A stretch of 64,000 nucleotides of DNA from Erythrobacteraceae bacterium (lineage in GTDB: Bacteria > Pseudomonadota > Alphaproteobacteria > Sphingomonadales > Sphingomonadaceae), in the NCBI GenBank assembly GCA_027486035.1, contig JAIXPX010000021.1, positions 1 through 64,000 on the forward strand, written 5' to 3'. A program made the position numbers and the translations under genes. Below the pieces are notes generated by a model that was not told the origin of the DNA, did not search any database, and was given only the letters and a program-made list of their open reading frames with translations. This document shows positions 9,296-18,365 of the stretch, piece by piece; positions within the stretch are counted from its first letter, which is position 1, and each line of letters begins with the position of its first letter.

Positions 9296-10168
9296 CTAAG
9301 TCTGCCCGGCGAGAAAGGCGGCGATCAGCGCGGCGGCCTGTTCGGGGGCTTCCTCATGCGCCAGATGCCCGAGGCCGGGCAGCACGTCCAGCCGCGCATG
9401 GCCGAGCCAGCCTGCCGCATCCCTTGCCCAGGCCAGCGGGATGGCCGGATCATTCGCGCCGTGGACCAGCAGGACCGGGTTGGCGACATTGCCCATCCGC
9501 GCCCGCAGCGAGGGCAGGTCCCAGTTCGCCATCATCGCAAGGCCCCCTCCGGCGTGATCGGGGTTCTTCAGCAAGGCGCGGTAGCAGGCCATGCCGGCCG
9601 CATCGATCCGCGAGCGGGTCGAGCGCCACATGAACCGCTCGGCGCCTCCGGCAATATCGATCGTGCCCGCAAAGAAGCGCGGCACCAGCGGGTTGACGAA
9701 CAGCGCCTTGGCGAGCGCCGGGAAGATCTGCGCGAGCGCGCCGGGAAAGGGTCGCAGCGCCGCCGAAAGGCCGATGACGGGGCCGGCATAGCCATGCGCC
9801 AGCGCCAGTTGCAGCGCGATCGCGGCGCCCGCCGAATGACCGGCGATGGCTTCGGGCTTGAGGTCGATCGCCTTCAGCAGCCCCGCCACCTCGGCGGACA
9901 TCGCGGGCAGGCTCATGGCATTGGCATCGTGCCCGGTGGTGAAGGCATGGCGCGGCAGGTCGATGGCGGTGACGGCATGGCTTCGGGCGAGCAGCGGCAT
10001 CAGCCCGCGCCAGGAATGGACCGAGGCGCCCGTGCCGTGGAGCAGCAGCAGCGGCGGCCCTGACCCCATGCGCTGGACATGCCAGCGCTTGCCCCCGGTT
10101 TCGATGAAGCTGCTTGCCTCGCGGTGCGGCCAGATCAGCCCCTCGCGGCCCCAGTCGAGGCCGCTCAT
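9296..10168 (-). CDS. bchO: Magnesium chelatase-associated alpha/beta hydrolase BchO
   Basis: This 290-residue alpha/beta hydrolase has the family pattern: oxyanion-loop motif LLHGTGASVHSW, nucleophile elbow GHSAGAAIAL, an acidic residue in HGANDPAIP and a C-terminal histidine in GLGHLAHEE. BchO is encoded with the magnesium chelatase genes bchI and bchD in photosynthesis clusters; its exact biochemical role is not settled. Its ATG overlaps the bchD stop by four bases. Confidence 0.93.
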   Translation of the reverse strand: MSGLDWGREGLIWPHREASSFIETGGKRWHVQRMGSGPPLLLLHGTGASVHSWRGLMPLLARSHAVTAIDLPRHAFTTGHDANAMSLPAMSAEVAGLLKAIDLKPEAIAGHSAGAAIALQLALAHGYAGPVIGLSAALRPFPGALAQIFPALAKALFVNPLVPRFFAGTIDIAGGAERFMWRSTRSRIDAAGMACYRALLKNPDHAGGGLAMMANWDLPSLRARMGNVANPVLLVHGANDPAIPLAWARDAAGWLGHARLDVLPGLGHLAHEEAPEQAAALIAAFLAGQT

Positions 10169-11859
10169 GCTGCCCTGGCCGGTGGCTGCACGGCCTGGAT
10201 CGCGGCTTGCAGCATCCTGGCATCGGCGCGGGGCAGAGCGAGAAAGCGCCCGCCGAGCGCGCCTGCCAGCGCCGCCCCTTCGGGGCCGGGGCGGGCGGAA
10301 ATGTCGACCACCAGCGCATCGATCCCGCGCGCGGCGATGGCTTTCGCGGCGGCCTCGGCATCGGCCGCGGCCTGCGGGCGGCCCGGCGATCCGTCGGCGG
10401 CGATATTGGCGCGGCCATCCGTCAGGATCACCAGCGCGGCGCTGCGGCCCCTGGCGATGACGGCCTCGGCCACCTCGCGCGCGGCGTTGAGGCCCAGTGC
10501 GAGCGGCGTGCCCCCGCCGCCCGGCAGTTCCGCGAGCGTCCGCCGCGCGCGGGTGAGCGAGCGGGTCGGGGGCAGGAGCAGTTCGGCACCCGAGCCCCTG
10601 AAGGCCACCAGCGCCACCTCGGAGCGAGTGACATAGGCCTGGCCCAGCATCAGCTCGACCGCGCCCTTGGCCTCGGCGAGCCGCGCTGCTGCGGCCGAGC
10701 CCGAGGCATCGACCGCAAAGATCGTGACCCGGGCAGCACGCTCCTCGAAGCGGCGGATGCGCAGGTCCTCCTTGCGCATCAGGATCGGCGAACTGGCATC
10801 AGCGCCCGCCTCGCGCCGCCTGACCTGTTGCCACGGCACGGCGGCGCGCAAGCTGTCGATCAGCGCCAGCTTCGCCCCGGCGCGCGGCATCCCCGGACGC
10901 GCGCCCAGCGGCTTGCCGCGCGTTGCGGCCTTGCGTTTCTGGCCGGTGCCGCTGCTGGCCGAACGGCGCGGTGCCTTGCCCTGCGCGAGGCTGGCGAGGA
11001 GGTCGGCCGGAATCGCTGCCTTCGCCGCCTCGACGAGCAGTTCCGAAAGGTCGGGATCCTGCTGCTGCTGGTCGGTGTCGGATTGTTCATCGCGCTCGCC
11101 GTCAGGAGGCGGGGGCGGCTGGTCCTCGGGCGGAGCCTCCGCTTCCTCGGGCGGCAGGCGCGTGGCACGCGGGGCGAGCACGAGGCGGACGGCCCCGGTA
11201 AGATCGTGCTTGCCCGCAGCCGTGCGACCATCGAGCGCGGCCAGGCCCCGCGCAGTCTCCCCGGCAAGGATCAGGGCCCGCAAGCTGTCCACCCCGAGCG
11301 CCCCGGCGGTCGCGGCAAGGGCGCGCAATTGCGGCTCGTCCAGCGCCGCGACATCGGCAAGCGCGCCGCCAGCGGGAGCCAGCGCCACCCCCTGCCAGCG
11401 CCGCGAGGCCGAAAGGTCGCAGAGAAAGGCGAGGCGTTCGCCAAGGCTGTGCGGCGGCGCGTCCTCGGGCTCCACCGCATCGTCGAGCAGCACCAGCGCG
11501 GTATGTCCCTCGTCGAGGGCCTGCGCGAGCCTTCCGGCGATACCCGCGTCCATCCGCTCGGCCATTCCGGCGATCAGCGCGCCGCCTTGCGCTTCCTCGA
11601 TCAGCCCGGTCTGGCGGACCGGCTTTCCGGCCGAAAGGCTGGCCGCAAGGTCGATACCGCCCAGCAGGCGTTCGTCATCGACATGGCCAGGCAGGCGGCG
11701 GAGCGGGATCGCCTGCCCGAGCGCCGCAACCAGCGCCTCGCGCGCCGGACTGCTGCCGCGCAGCACCATGCCCTTGAAGACCCGCGGCGCCAGCGTGAAA
11801 AGCCTCGCCGCCAGCACCGCGTCCTCGAGGGGATCGGCGGGCGGGGCCGGCGGGTTCAT
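10165..11859 (-). CDS. bchD: Magnesium chelatase subunit D
   Basis: BchD works with BchI and BchH to insert magnesium into protoporphyrin IX, the first committed step to bacteriochlorophyll. The 564-residue protein has a degenerate AAA+ region at residues 1-230 without a P-loop, a Pro/Glu/Asp/Gln-rich linker at about 236-272, and a C-terminal von Willebrand A domain with the MIDAS motif DASGS at 384-388. The start overlaps the bchI stop (ATGA). A longer upstream frame reaching 12072 reads through bchI and is rejected. Confidence 0.95.
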   Translation of the reverse strand: MNPPAPPADPLEDAVLAARLFTLAPRVFKGMVLRGSSPAREALVAALGQAIPLRRLPGHVDDERLLGGIDLAASLSAGKPVRQTGLIEEAQGGALIAGMAERMDAGIAGRLAQALDEGHTALVLLDDAVEPEDAPPHSLGERLAFLCDLSASRRWQGVALAPAGGALADVAALDEPQLRALAATAGALGVDSLRALILAGETARGLAALDGRTAAGKHDLTGAVRLVLAPRATRLPPEEAEAPPEDQPPPPPDGERDEQSDTDQQQQDPDLSELLVEAAKAAIPADLLASLAQGKAPRRSASSGTGQKRKAATRGKPLGARPGMPRAGAKLALIDSLRAAVPWQQVRRREAGADASSPILMRKEDLRIRRFEERAARVTIFAVDASGSAAAARLAEAKGAVELMLGQAYVTRSEVALVAFRGSGAELLLPPTRSLTRARRTLAELPGGGGTPLALGLNAAREVAEAVIARGRSAALVILTDGRANIAADGSPGRPQAAADAEAAAKAIAARGIDALVVDISARPGPEGAALAGALGGRFLALPRADARMLQAAIQAVQPPARAA

Positions 11860-12857
11860 CCGAACAGCTCGGTGATCGCCCGGGTAATGCGCGCGGTCGA
11901 TCCGGTCTCGTCGAGCACGTCGCGCCTCAGCCGGTGCCGGAGCGCCGACGGGGCGATGGCGACAAGGTGTTTGCGGGTGACGCTGCGCGCGCCCTCGAGC
12001 CCGGCCAGCGCGCGGGCGGCGCGCATCAGGGTCAGCTCGCCGCGCAGGCCGTCGGCGCCGACCGCAAGGCACAGCTCGGCGGCATCGCGCAGCACGTCCT
12101 CTTGCGGAACCAGCTTCGCAAGCTTCGCCTTGCCTCTGGCGATGCGTTTGAGGATCTTCTCGTCCTCCTCGGCCCAGCGCGCGGCGAAGCCCTCAGGATC
12201 GGCCTCGTTCTCGGCGACCAGCTTCATGATCGCGATGCGCGCCTCGATGTCCTTGGGGGTGCGCACCTCCACCGACAACCCGAAACGGTCGAGCAATTGC
12301 GGGCGCAGCTCGCCCTCCTCGGGGTTGCCGCTGCCGATCAGCACGAACCTGGCCGGATGGCGCACCGAAAGGCCCTCGCGCTCGACCACGTTCTCGCCCG
12401 AGGCGGCGACGTCGAGCAGCAGGTCGACAAGGTGGTCTTCGAGCAGGTTGATCTCGTCGATATAGAGAAACCCGCGATGGGCCTTGGCGAGCAGTCCGGG
12501 CTCGAACGCCTTCTCGCCCGAGCGCAGCGCGCGTTCGAGATCGAGGCTGCCGATCACGCGGTCCTCGGTCGCGCCCAGCGGCATGTCGACGAAGGGAACC
12601 GGGCGGCTCACCATCCTGCCCCGGCCCACGACCTCGGGATAGCGCGCCTGATCCTCCTTGGAGCCGCCATAGGGGCAGCCCTCGGCCGCCATGATCGGGG
12701 GCATCAGCGCGGCGAGCGCGCGCGCGGCGGTCGATTTGCCGGTGCCGCGATCGCCGAACACCATCACCCCGCCGATGCTGGGATCGACGGCGGCGATCAA
12801 CAGCGCCTGCTTCATCTCGTCCTGGGCGACGATTGCGGAGAAGGGAAAGCGTGCCAT
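11856..12857 (-). CDS. bchI: Magnesium chelatase ATPase subunit I
   Basis: BchI is the AAA+ motor of magnesium chelatase. The 333-residue protein has Walker A GDRGTGKST at residues 35-43, Walker B-type LYIDEINLLEDHLVD near residue 130, and a sensor/arginine region that follows (GSGNPEEGELRPQLLDRFG). It is the first gene of a tightly overlapping bchI-bchD-bchO unit. The upstream gap (12858-12971) contains no exact PpsR site. Confidence 0.96.
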   Translation of the reverse strand: MARFPFSAIVAQDEMKQALLIAAVDPSIGGVMVFGDRGTGKSTAARALAALMPPIMAAEGCPYGGSKEDQARYPEVVGRGRMVSRPVPFVDMPLGATEDRVIGSLDLERALRSGEKAFEPGLLAKAHRGFLYIDEINLLEDHLVDLLLDVAASGENVVEREGLSVRHPARFVLIGSGNPEEGELRPQLLDRFGLSVEVRTPKDIEARIAIMKLVAENEADPEGFAARWAEEDEKILKRIARGKAKLAKLVPQEDVLRDAAELCLAVGADGLRGELTLMRAARALAGLEGARSVTRKHLVAIAPSALRHRLRRDVLDETGSTARITRAITELFG

Positions 12858-12971
12858 TCGGACACCTTGTGAACCAGTCGGCGGCTTTGGACAAGGGGAA
12901 GTGACAAGACCGCTGGACAGTTTGTCTCCTGACGGTTCACCGGGGTGAGCTCGCGGCCCTTCCCCGGCGCG

Positions 12972-14708
12972 TCAGCGGCGCGACAGGCGGTTCAGCACCA
13001 GCACCGGCAGCAGGCCCGCCGCCAGCAGGATCAGCGCCGGAATTGCCGCTTCGACCAGCCGTTCGTCTCCGGCGAGGCGATAGGTCCGGGTGGCGAGGGT
13101 TTCGAGGTTGAAGGGGCGCAGGATCAGGGTCGCGGGCAGCTCGCGCAGGGTGTCGATGAACACCAGCGCCGCCGCGCCCGCGAGGCTGGGCGCGAGGAGC
13201 GGGGCATAGATCCGGGCGAGCACGCGCGAGGGCCCTGCGCCGAGGCTGCGCGCGGCAGCATCAAGGCCGGGTGGAATGCGCGACAACCCGCCGCTCACCG
13301 AATTATAGGCGACCGTCAGGAACCGCACCGAGAGCGCATAGACGAGGATCACGCTGGTCCCCGTCAGCAGCAGCCCGCCGGTCCACCCGAGGCTGTCGCG
13401 GGCAAAGCGGGTGAGGGTGACGTCGAAGGCGCCGAGCGGTGCCAGCAGGCCGACGGCGAGGAGCGCGCCAGGCAGGGCATATCCCAGCGTTGCCAGCCGG
13501 ATTGCCCCGGTGGTGAGACGTGAGGCCGAGCGCGCACGGGCAAAGGCCAGCAGCAGGGCGGTCACAAGGCACAGGATCGCGGCTGCCAGTCCCAGCTTGA
13601 GACTGCCGCCGAGATAGGTGGCAAGATCGCCTGCGGCTGCCTTGGCGGTGTCGCTCATCGCCATGCTGAAGAGGTAGCCCGCCGGCAGGACAAAGCCGAT
13701 CAGGACCGGCAGGAGGCAGGCGGTGAAGGCCAGCGCCTTGCCCCGGGGGGTGAGCGCCACCATCGGCCCATGCTGCGCGCGCACGGCGAGGCCGTCGCGG
13801 CTGTCGCTGCGCCCGCGCCGGGTGTGCGCCTCCCATGCGACCAGCGCGATGACGAAGAGCAGCATCACGGCGGCGAGCTTGAGCGCGGCCGGCTTGTCGC
13901 CCATCGCCAGCCAGCTGCGGAAGATGCCGGTCGAGAAGGTGGGAATGGCGAAATACTCCGCGACCCCGAAATCGGCGAGCACCTCCATCAGCACCAGCGC
14001 TAGGCCCCCCGCGATGGCGGGCCGCGCGGCGGGCAGGGCGACGCGCCAGAAGGCGCGCGAAGGCCCCGCCCCGAGGCTGCGGGCGGCGCGGAACTGGCTC
14101 TGGCTCTGGGCCGCAAAGGCCGTGCGCGCGAGCAGGTAGACGTAAGGATAGAGCACGAAGCCGAGCACCAAGGCTCCGCCGCCGAGCGAGCGGATGTCGG
14201 GGAACCAGTAGTCACCCGCGCCCCAGCCTGTCGCCGATCGCAGGGCGCTCTGCACCGGCCCGGCGAAATCGAGCAGGTCGGCATAGAGATAGGCGGCCAG
14301 ATAGGCTGGCAGTGCCAGCGGCAGGACCAGCGCCCAGCCGAGCACGCTGCGTCCGGGAAAGCGGGTCGCGGCGATGGCCCAGGCGCAGCCCGTGCCGGTG
14401 ACCGCAGCTATGCCCCCGGCGAGCAGCATCAGCAGCGCGGTATTGGCGATATAGGCCGGCAGCACGGTGCCCGCGAGCTCTCCGAGCGCGCCCGGCCCGC
14501 CGCCGAAGGATTCCCACCCGATTGCCGCGATCGGGAGCCCGGCAAGCGCGGCAATGGCGAGCGCTGCAATGGTCCAGCCGCCGGCCCCGCGCGCCGCTCC
14601 GCCGGTTGCCCGGCTTGCCTTGAGGCGCGCAAATTGCCTAAGGCGGCTCACCTGCAACCCTTCATAGGTCTGGGCTGGATCGGTCACTTGAGCCTCGAAT
14701 TCCGTCAT
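12972..14708 (-). CDS. Iron(III)-type ABC transporter permease, fused two-domain
   Basis: A permease of about 578 residues with two consecutive binding-protein-dependent transport domains, as in FbpB/SfuB-type ferric iron importers. Each half carries the cytoplasmic EAA-like loop (AARSLGAGPSRAF and AARSLGAGPSRVL). Many hydrophobic segments are visible. The ATG at 14708 is chosen; one three codons upstream (14717) is also possible. The 5' end overlaps the 5' end of the divergently transcribed ATPase gene. Together with the ATPase and lipoprotein it would form a complete importer. Fe3+ is inferred from the family, though related systems can carry other substrates. Confidence 0.88.
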   Translation of the reverse strand: MTEFEAQVTDPAQTYEGLQVSRLRQFARLKASRATGGAARGAGGWTIAALAIAALAGLPIAAIGWESFGGGPGALGELAGTVLPAYIANTALLMLLAGGIAAVTGTGCAWAIAATRFPGRSVLGWALVLPLALPAYLAAYLYADLLDFAGPVQSALRSATGWGAGDYWFPDIRSLGGGALVLGFVLYPYVYLLARTAFAAQSQSQFRAARSLGAGPSRAFWRVALPAARPAIAGGLALVLMEVLADFGVAEYFAIPTFSTGIFRSWLAMGDKPAALKLAAVMLLFVIALVAWEAHTRRGRSDSRDGLAVRAQHGPMVALTPRGKALAFTACLLPVLIGFVLPAGYLFSMAMSDTAKAAAGDLATYLGGSLKLGLAAAILCLVTALLLAFARARSASRLTTGAIRLATLGYALPGALLAVGLLAPLGAFDVTLTRFARDSLGWTGGLLLTGTSVILVYALSVRFLTVAYNSVSGGLSRIPPGLDAAARSLGAGPSRVLARIYAPLLAPSLAGAAALVFIDTLRELPATLILRPFNLETLATRTYRLAGDERLVEAAIPALILLAAGLLPVLVLNRLSRR

Positions 14709-15707
14709 ATTGCCCATGCTTACGGGCCCGTCAGGGCGCTGGAGGACGTCAGCTTCGTGGCGCCTGCGGGAGAGATCACCTGCCTGCTTGGCGCGTCGGG
14801 CTGCGGGAAGTCAACACTGCTCGGCCTTGCGGCAGGCCTGCTGCCGGTGCAGCAGGGCGCAATCATGCTCGGCGGCGAGGTGCTCGCCGATGCGCGCCGC
14901 AGCCCGCCGCCCGAGGCACGGCCCGTGGGGCTGGTGTTCCAGGACGGGGCGCTGTTCCCGCACATGACGCTTGCCGCCAATGTCGCTTTCGGCCTGCCCC
15001 GCGCGCGGGCGGGCGAGGCCGATGCGTGGCTGGCGCGCGTCGGCCTTGCGGGCATGGGCGCGCGCTATCCGCACGAGCTTTCGGGCGGCCAGCAGCAGCG
15101 CGCCGCGCTCGCCCGGGCGATGGCGCCGGGCCCGCAGGTGTTGCTGATGGACGAGCCCTTCGCCAGCGTCGACATCGTCCTGCGCCGCGCCTTGCGCCGC
15201 GAGTGCCGCATCCTGCTGCGCGAGGCGGGCTCCACCGTGGTGCTCGTCACCCATGATCCGGCCGAGGCGCTCGACATCGGCGACAGGATCGCGGTGATGG
15301 AGGCAGGCCGGATCGTCCAGTTCGGCACGCCCCAGGATCTCCACGAGGCCCCCGCCACCGCCGCGGTCGGCGCGATTTTCGGGGGCGCGCAGGTGATCGC
15401 CGGCCGCCGCCGCGAGGAGGGGCTCGACACGGCCTTCGGCCTTTGGCCTCTCGCGGCACTGGGCGGTGATCTGCCCGAGGCCGAGGTGCTCGACCTTCTC
15501 GTCCAGGCCGACCGGCTGGTGCCCGTCCCCGATCCGCGCGGCTGCCGGGTGCGCGACGTGCATCCGCTCGGCGCGCGTGTCCGGGTCCTGCTCGAAAGCG
15601 CGGACGGTACGGCCATCACCTGCGAGACCGCGCTGCCAGTCGATCCGCAGAAGGCCTACGCCGTGCTCCCCGACCCCGCGAGTGTGCGGGCCTTCGGGCG
15701 ACACTGA
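14688..15707 (+). CDS. Iron(III)-type ABC transporter ATP-binding protein
   Basis: The nucleotide-binding subunit, 339 residues from a TTG start. It has Walker A GASGCGKST, signature LSGGQQQRAALARAM, Walker B VLLMDEPFASVD and the switch histidine in LVTHDPAEA. A C-terminal extension of about 120 residues has the regulatory OB-like fold typical of FbpC/PotA relatives. The TTG at 14688 gives the expected N-terminus (SLEFRHIAHAYG); another TTG at 14634 would add 18 unrelated residues. The start lies inside the divergent permease gene. Confidence 0.88.
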   Translation: MSLEFRHIAHAYGPVRALEDVSFVAPAGEITCLLGASGCGKSTLLGLAAGLLPVQQGAIMLGGEVLADARRSPPPEARPVGLVFQDGALFPHMTLAANVAFGLPRARAGEADAWLARVGLAGMGARYPHELSGGQQQRAALARAMAPGPQVLLMDEPFASVDIVLRRALRRECRILLREAGSTVVLVTHDPAEALDIGDRIAVMEAGRIVQFGTPQDLHEAPATAAVGAIFGGAQVIAGRRREEGLDTAFGLWPLAALGGDLPEAEVLDLLVQADRLVPVPDPRGCRVRDVHPLGARVRVLLESADGTAITCETALPVDPQKAYAVLPDPASVRAFGRH

Positions 15708-15785
15708 TCGCCCGCACTTGGGCCTTGCGCGCGGCGCCGATTTATTGCAAGTCATTCGCAAGAACTGACCGGAAAGCCTCTCCCG

Positions 15786-16832
15786 ATGAAAAAACTGCTC
15801 CTCGCTGCCCTGGCCGGCATCAGCATCGGCCTGCTCGGTGCCTGCGCCGCCGGGGAAGGCGACAAGAGCGCTGACGCCGTGCCGATCACCGGCGAAATCA
15901 ATATCTATTCCTCGCGCCACTATGACACCGATCTGGCGCTCTACGAGGATTTTACCCGCACGACCGGCATCAAGGTCAACCGCATCGAGGCCGAGGCCGA
16001 TGCGCTGATCGAGCGGATCCAGGCCGAGGGCGAGTTCAGCCCCGCCGACCTCCTGATCACCACCGACGCCGGTCGCCTGTGGCGCGCCGAGGAGGCGGGT
16101 ATCCTCGCGCCGGTGGAGTCGAGGGTGCTCGCCGAACGCATCCCCGCTGCCTTGCGCGATCCCGAGAACCGCTGGTTCGCGCTGACCACGCGGGCGCGGA
16201 TCATCATCTACAACAAGGCCAAGGGCGCGCCGCAGGGCCTTGCGACCTATGCCGACCTTGCCAAGCCCGAGTTCAAGGGCCGCATCTGCATGCGCTCCTC
16301 CTCGAGCGTCTACAACATCGCGCTGCTCGCCAGCATGATCGCGCATGAGGGCGAGGCCAAGGCGGCGGCCTGGGCCAAGGGCGTCGTCGCCAATTTCGCG
16401 CGGCCCCCGCAGGGCAACGACATGTCGAACATAGAGGCGGTCGCCGCCGGCGCGTGCGACATTTCGCTGGTCAACACCTATTATCTGGCGCGCTTCGACA
16501 CGCCTGAAAAGCGCAAGGTGCTGGGCAGCATCGGCATCATCTTTCCCAACCAGGCGACCACCGGAACCCATGTCAACATGAGCGGTGCCGGGGTGGTCAA
16601 GACCGCCCCCAACCGCGCGAATGCCTTGAAGTTCCTTGAATATCTCGCCTCGGACAGCGCGCAGAAATATCTCGCCAATGGCAATAACGAATACCCCGCC
16701 GCCAGGGGCGTCGCGCCGACCTCGGCGGTCGAGGCGCTCGGGCCGTTCAAGGCCGACGCCTTGCCCGCTGCCGAGATCGGCCGGAACGAGGCCAGAGCTG
16801 CGCTGCTCTACAACGCGGCGCGCTGGAACTGA
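15786..16832 (+). CDS. Iron(III)-type ABC transporter substrate-binding lipoprotein
   Basis: A 348-residue periplasmic binding protein of the FbpA family. The N-terminus is a lipoprotein signal (MKKLLLAALAGI, lipobox LGAC), so it should be membrane-tethered. Family features include INIYSSRHYDTD near the mature start, SPADLLITTDAGRLWRAEEAG, and the late GAGVVKTAPNRANALKFLEY segment with EYPAARGV. It follows the ATPase gene by 78 bp on the same strand. Confidence 0.9.
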   Translation: MKKLLLAALAGISIGLLGACAAGEGDKSADAVPITGEINIYSSRHYDTDLALYEDFTRTTGIKVNRIEAEADALIERIQAEGEFSPADLLITTDAGRLWRAEEAGILAPVESRVLAERIPAALRDPENRWFALTTRARIIIYNKAKGAPQGLATYADLAKPEFKGRICMRSSSSVYNIALLASMIAHEGEAKAAAWAKGVVANFARPPQGNDMSNIEAVAAGACDISLVNTYYLARFDTPEKRKVLGSIGIIFPNQATTGTHVNMSGAGVVKTAPNRANALKFLEYLASDSAQKYLANGNNEYPAARGVAPTSAVEALGPFKADALPAAEIGRNEARAALLYNAARWN

Positions 16833-16836
16833 GCGC

Positions 16837-16862
16837 GCGGGCCAAGGCGGGCTTTGGCCCGC
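16837..16862 (+). terminator. Hairpin after the iron-binding protein gene
   Basis: A nine-base perfect stem (GCGGGCCAA with TTGGCCCGC) and an eight-base loop begin four bases after the stop codon. It is followed by TAACACTAAACTGTCTT, which has no continuous T-run, so termination efficiency is uncertain. Confidence 0.55.
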
Positions 16863-16963
16863 TAACACTAAACTGTCTTGATGCCGCGCGGGGAAAGGTC
16901 CATCTGCGCGCCCGACCGATCCGCCCTTCCCGGGCGGCCCCATAGCTGTACCCGAGGCCCGCC

Positions 16964-17779
16964 TTGACCCAGACCCTTCCGACCCGCGACCAGTTCACCG
17001 AAAGCGCGGCGCTCTCTGTCGAGACCATCACCGATGTCCACCACTGGTGCGAGGGGCTGTTCAGCCTGAAGATGACCCGCCCGGCGAGCTTCCGCTTCCG
17101 TTCGGGCGAGTTCGTGATGATCGGTCTACCCGGCGACAACGGCAAGCCGCTGCTGCGCGCCTATTCGGTCGCCTCGCCCTCCTATGCCGAGGAGCTGGAA
17201 TTCCTGTCGATCAAGGTGCAGGACGGCCCGCTCACCTCGCGGCTTCAGCACATTCAGGTCGGCGATCCGATCTACCTCGGCAAGAAGCCGACCGGCACGC
17301 TCGTCACCGATGCGCTGCTGCCGGGCAAGCGGTTGTTCATGCTCTCGACCGGCACCGGCCTTGCGCCCTTTATGAGCCTCGTGCGCGATCCCGAGGTTTA
17401 CGGGATGTTCGAGGAAGTGATCGTCGTCCACTCGGTGCGCAACGTGAACGAGCTGGCCTATCGCGAACTGCTGGAGAGCAAGCTCGAAGGCGACCCGCTG
17501 CTCGAGGACGAAGACCGCGCGCGGATGATCTACGTCCCCACCGTCACCCGCGAACCCTTCCGCACGCAGGGCCGCATTCAGGCGCTGATCGACGATGGCC
17601 GCCTGTTCGAACAGTCGAAGGGCCCGCAACGCTTCGTTCCGGAAGAAGACCGCGTGATGCTGTGCGGCTCGATGGCGATGATCAAGGATCACGCGGCTGA
17701 CCTCGAAAGCCGCGGGTTTGAAGAAGGCGCGAACAACAAGCCCGGGCAGTTCGTGATCGAACGGGCGTTCGTCGGCTGA
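16964..17779 (+). CDS. fpr: Ferredoxin--NADP reductase
   Basis: A 271-residue flavoprotein that exchanges electrons between NADP(H) and ferredoxin/flavodoxin. It shows the FAD motif LLRAYSVASP, the isoalloxazine-side segment FLSIKVQDGPLTSRLQ, the NADP-binding STGTGLAPFMSL and the C-terminal family ending (NKPGQFVIERAFVG). TTG at 16964 is the only reasonable start, since the next Met is inside the flavin domain. It may supply reduced ferredoxin to BchXYZ or to iron-sulfur assembly; that link is inference. Confidence 0.93.
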   Translation: MTQTLPTRDQFTESAALSVETITDVHHWCEGLFSLKMTRPASFRFRSGEFVMIGLPGDNGKPLLRAYSVASPSYAEELEFLSIKVQDGPLTSRLQHIQVGDPIYLGKKPTGTLVTDALLPGKRLFMLSTGTGLAPFMSLVRDPEVYGMFEEVIVVHSVRNVNELAYRELLESKLEGDPLLEDEDRARMIYVPTVTREPFRTQGRIQALIDDGRLFEQSKGPQRFVPEEDRVMLCGSMAMIKDHAADLESRGFEEGANNKPGQFVIERAFVG

Positions 17780-17780
17780 C

Positions 17781-18152
17781 ATGGCCCGCGTGACGCCTGC
17801 GCTGATGGCCGCGGCCCTCGCCGTCGCGCCCCTCGCCGCGCAGCCCGTCACAGCGCCGACCGAGGCGCCCGCGCCGGTCAACTACGCGCTGCTCCAGATC
17901 TCGCTCACCCCGGGCAAGATCGCCTCGGGCGAGTTCAAGACGCGCATGGAGGCGATCCGCTCCTGCCCCGAGGCGGTGAAGGTCGCGGGCGAGATCGGCG
18001 CCCAGGTGGTCCGCAACGCGCGGGTTTCCTCCGACACCCTTCCGCCCAAGCTCGCGGCAGTGCTCGAGACCCTCCCGGTAGGCCACGCGACCCCCGTGAT
18101 CGCCGGCAGCGGCAACACCCTGCGCGTGCTGGTGCTCTGCCACAGGGGCTAA
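17781..18152 (+). CDS. Small secreted protein, parvulin-tail-like
   Basis: A 123-residue protein starting one base after the fpr stop. The N-terminus is a signal peptide (MARVTPALMAAALAVAPLAAQPV). The mature part has a region (LPPKLAAVLETLPVGHATPVIA followed by LRVLVLCHRG) resembling the last strands of a PpiC/SurA parvulin domain, with no room for the full fold. I cannot assign a function. It may be a periplasmic chaperone fragment that has become a stand-alone gene. Confidence 0.7.
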   Translation: MARVTPALMAAALAVAPLAAQPVTAPTEAPAPVNYALLQISLTPGKIASGEFKTRMEAIRSCPEAVKVAGEIGAQVVRNARVSSDTLPPKLAAVLETLPVGHATPVIAGSGNTLRVLVLCHRG

Positions 18153-18160
18153 TACCATTT

Positions 18161-18253
18161 CCGTCGCCCCGTGCTCGACACGGGGCTTGGCTCCCTTGTG
18201 ATCGGGCGCAGCGAGAAAGAAGCCTAGCCCCGGATCAAGTCCGGGGTGACGAG
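18161..18253. repeat. Dispersed palindromic intergenic repeat, copy 2
   Basis: The same element as at 8952-9051: CCGTCGCCCCGTGCTCGACA at one end and CCCCGGATCAAGTCCGGGG with GTGACGAG at the other, with AGCC/GGCT motifs facing each other inside. It lies between the small secreted protein and the acyl-CoA dehydrogenase. Confidence 0.75.
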
Positions 18254-18365
18254 GGTTTTCGTATTTCGCCCAACGCCCGCCGCTTGCATTTTTGACGCTT
18301 GACCCTCGCGCCTCCACACGGTTCTATCGTAGCAAATCAAAACCCATTGCTCGGAGAGAACCCCC

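Noticed and set aside
10114-12465. Long rightward frame of 783 codons opposite bchD/bchI
   Set aside because: It is antisense to two well-conserved genes and its translation is a His/Arg/Gly-rich shadow typical of high-GC DNA.
12858-12971. PpsR operator before bchI
   Set aside because: Only GACA/TGTC half sites and near-misses such as TGT-N12-ACT are present; no exact TGT-N12-ACA.
14811-16943. Leftward frame of 710 codons across the ATPase and iron-binding protein genes
   Set aside because: Antisense to two family-matched genes; no motifs.
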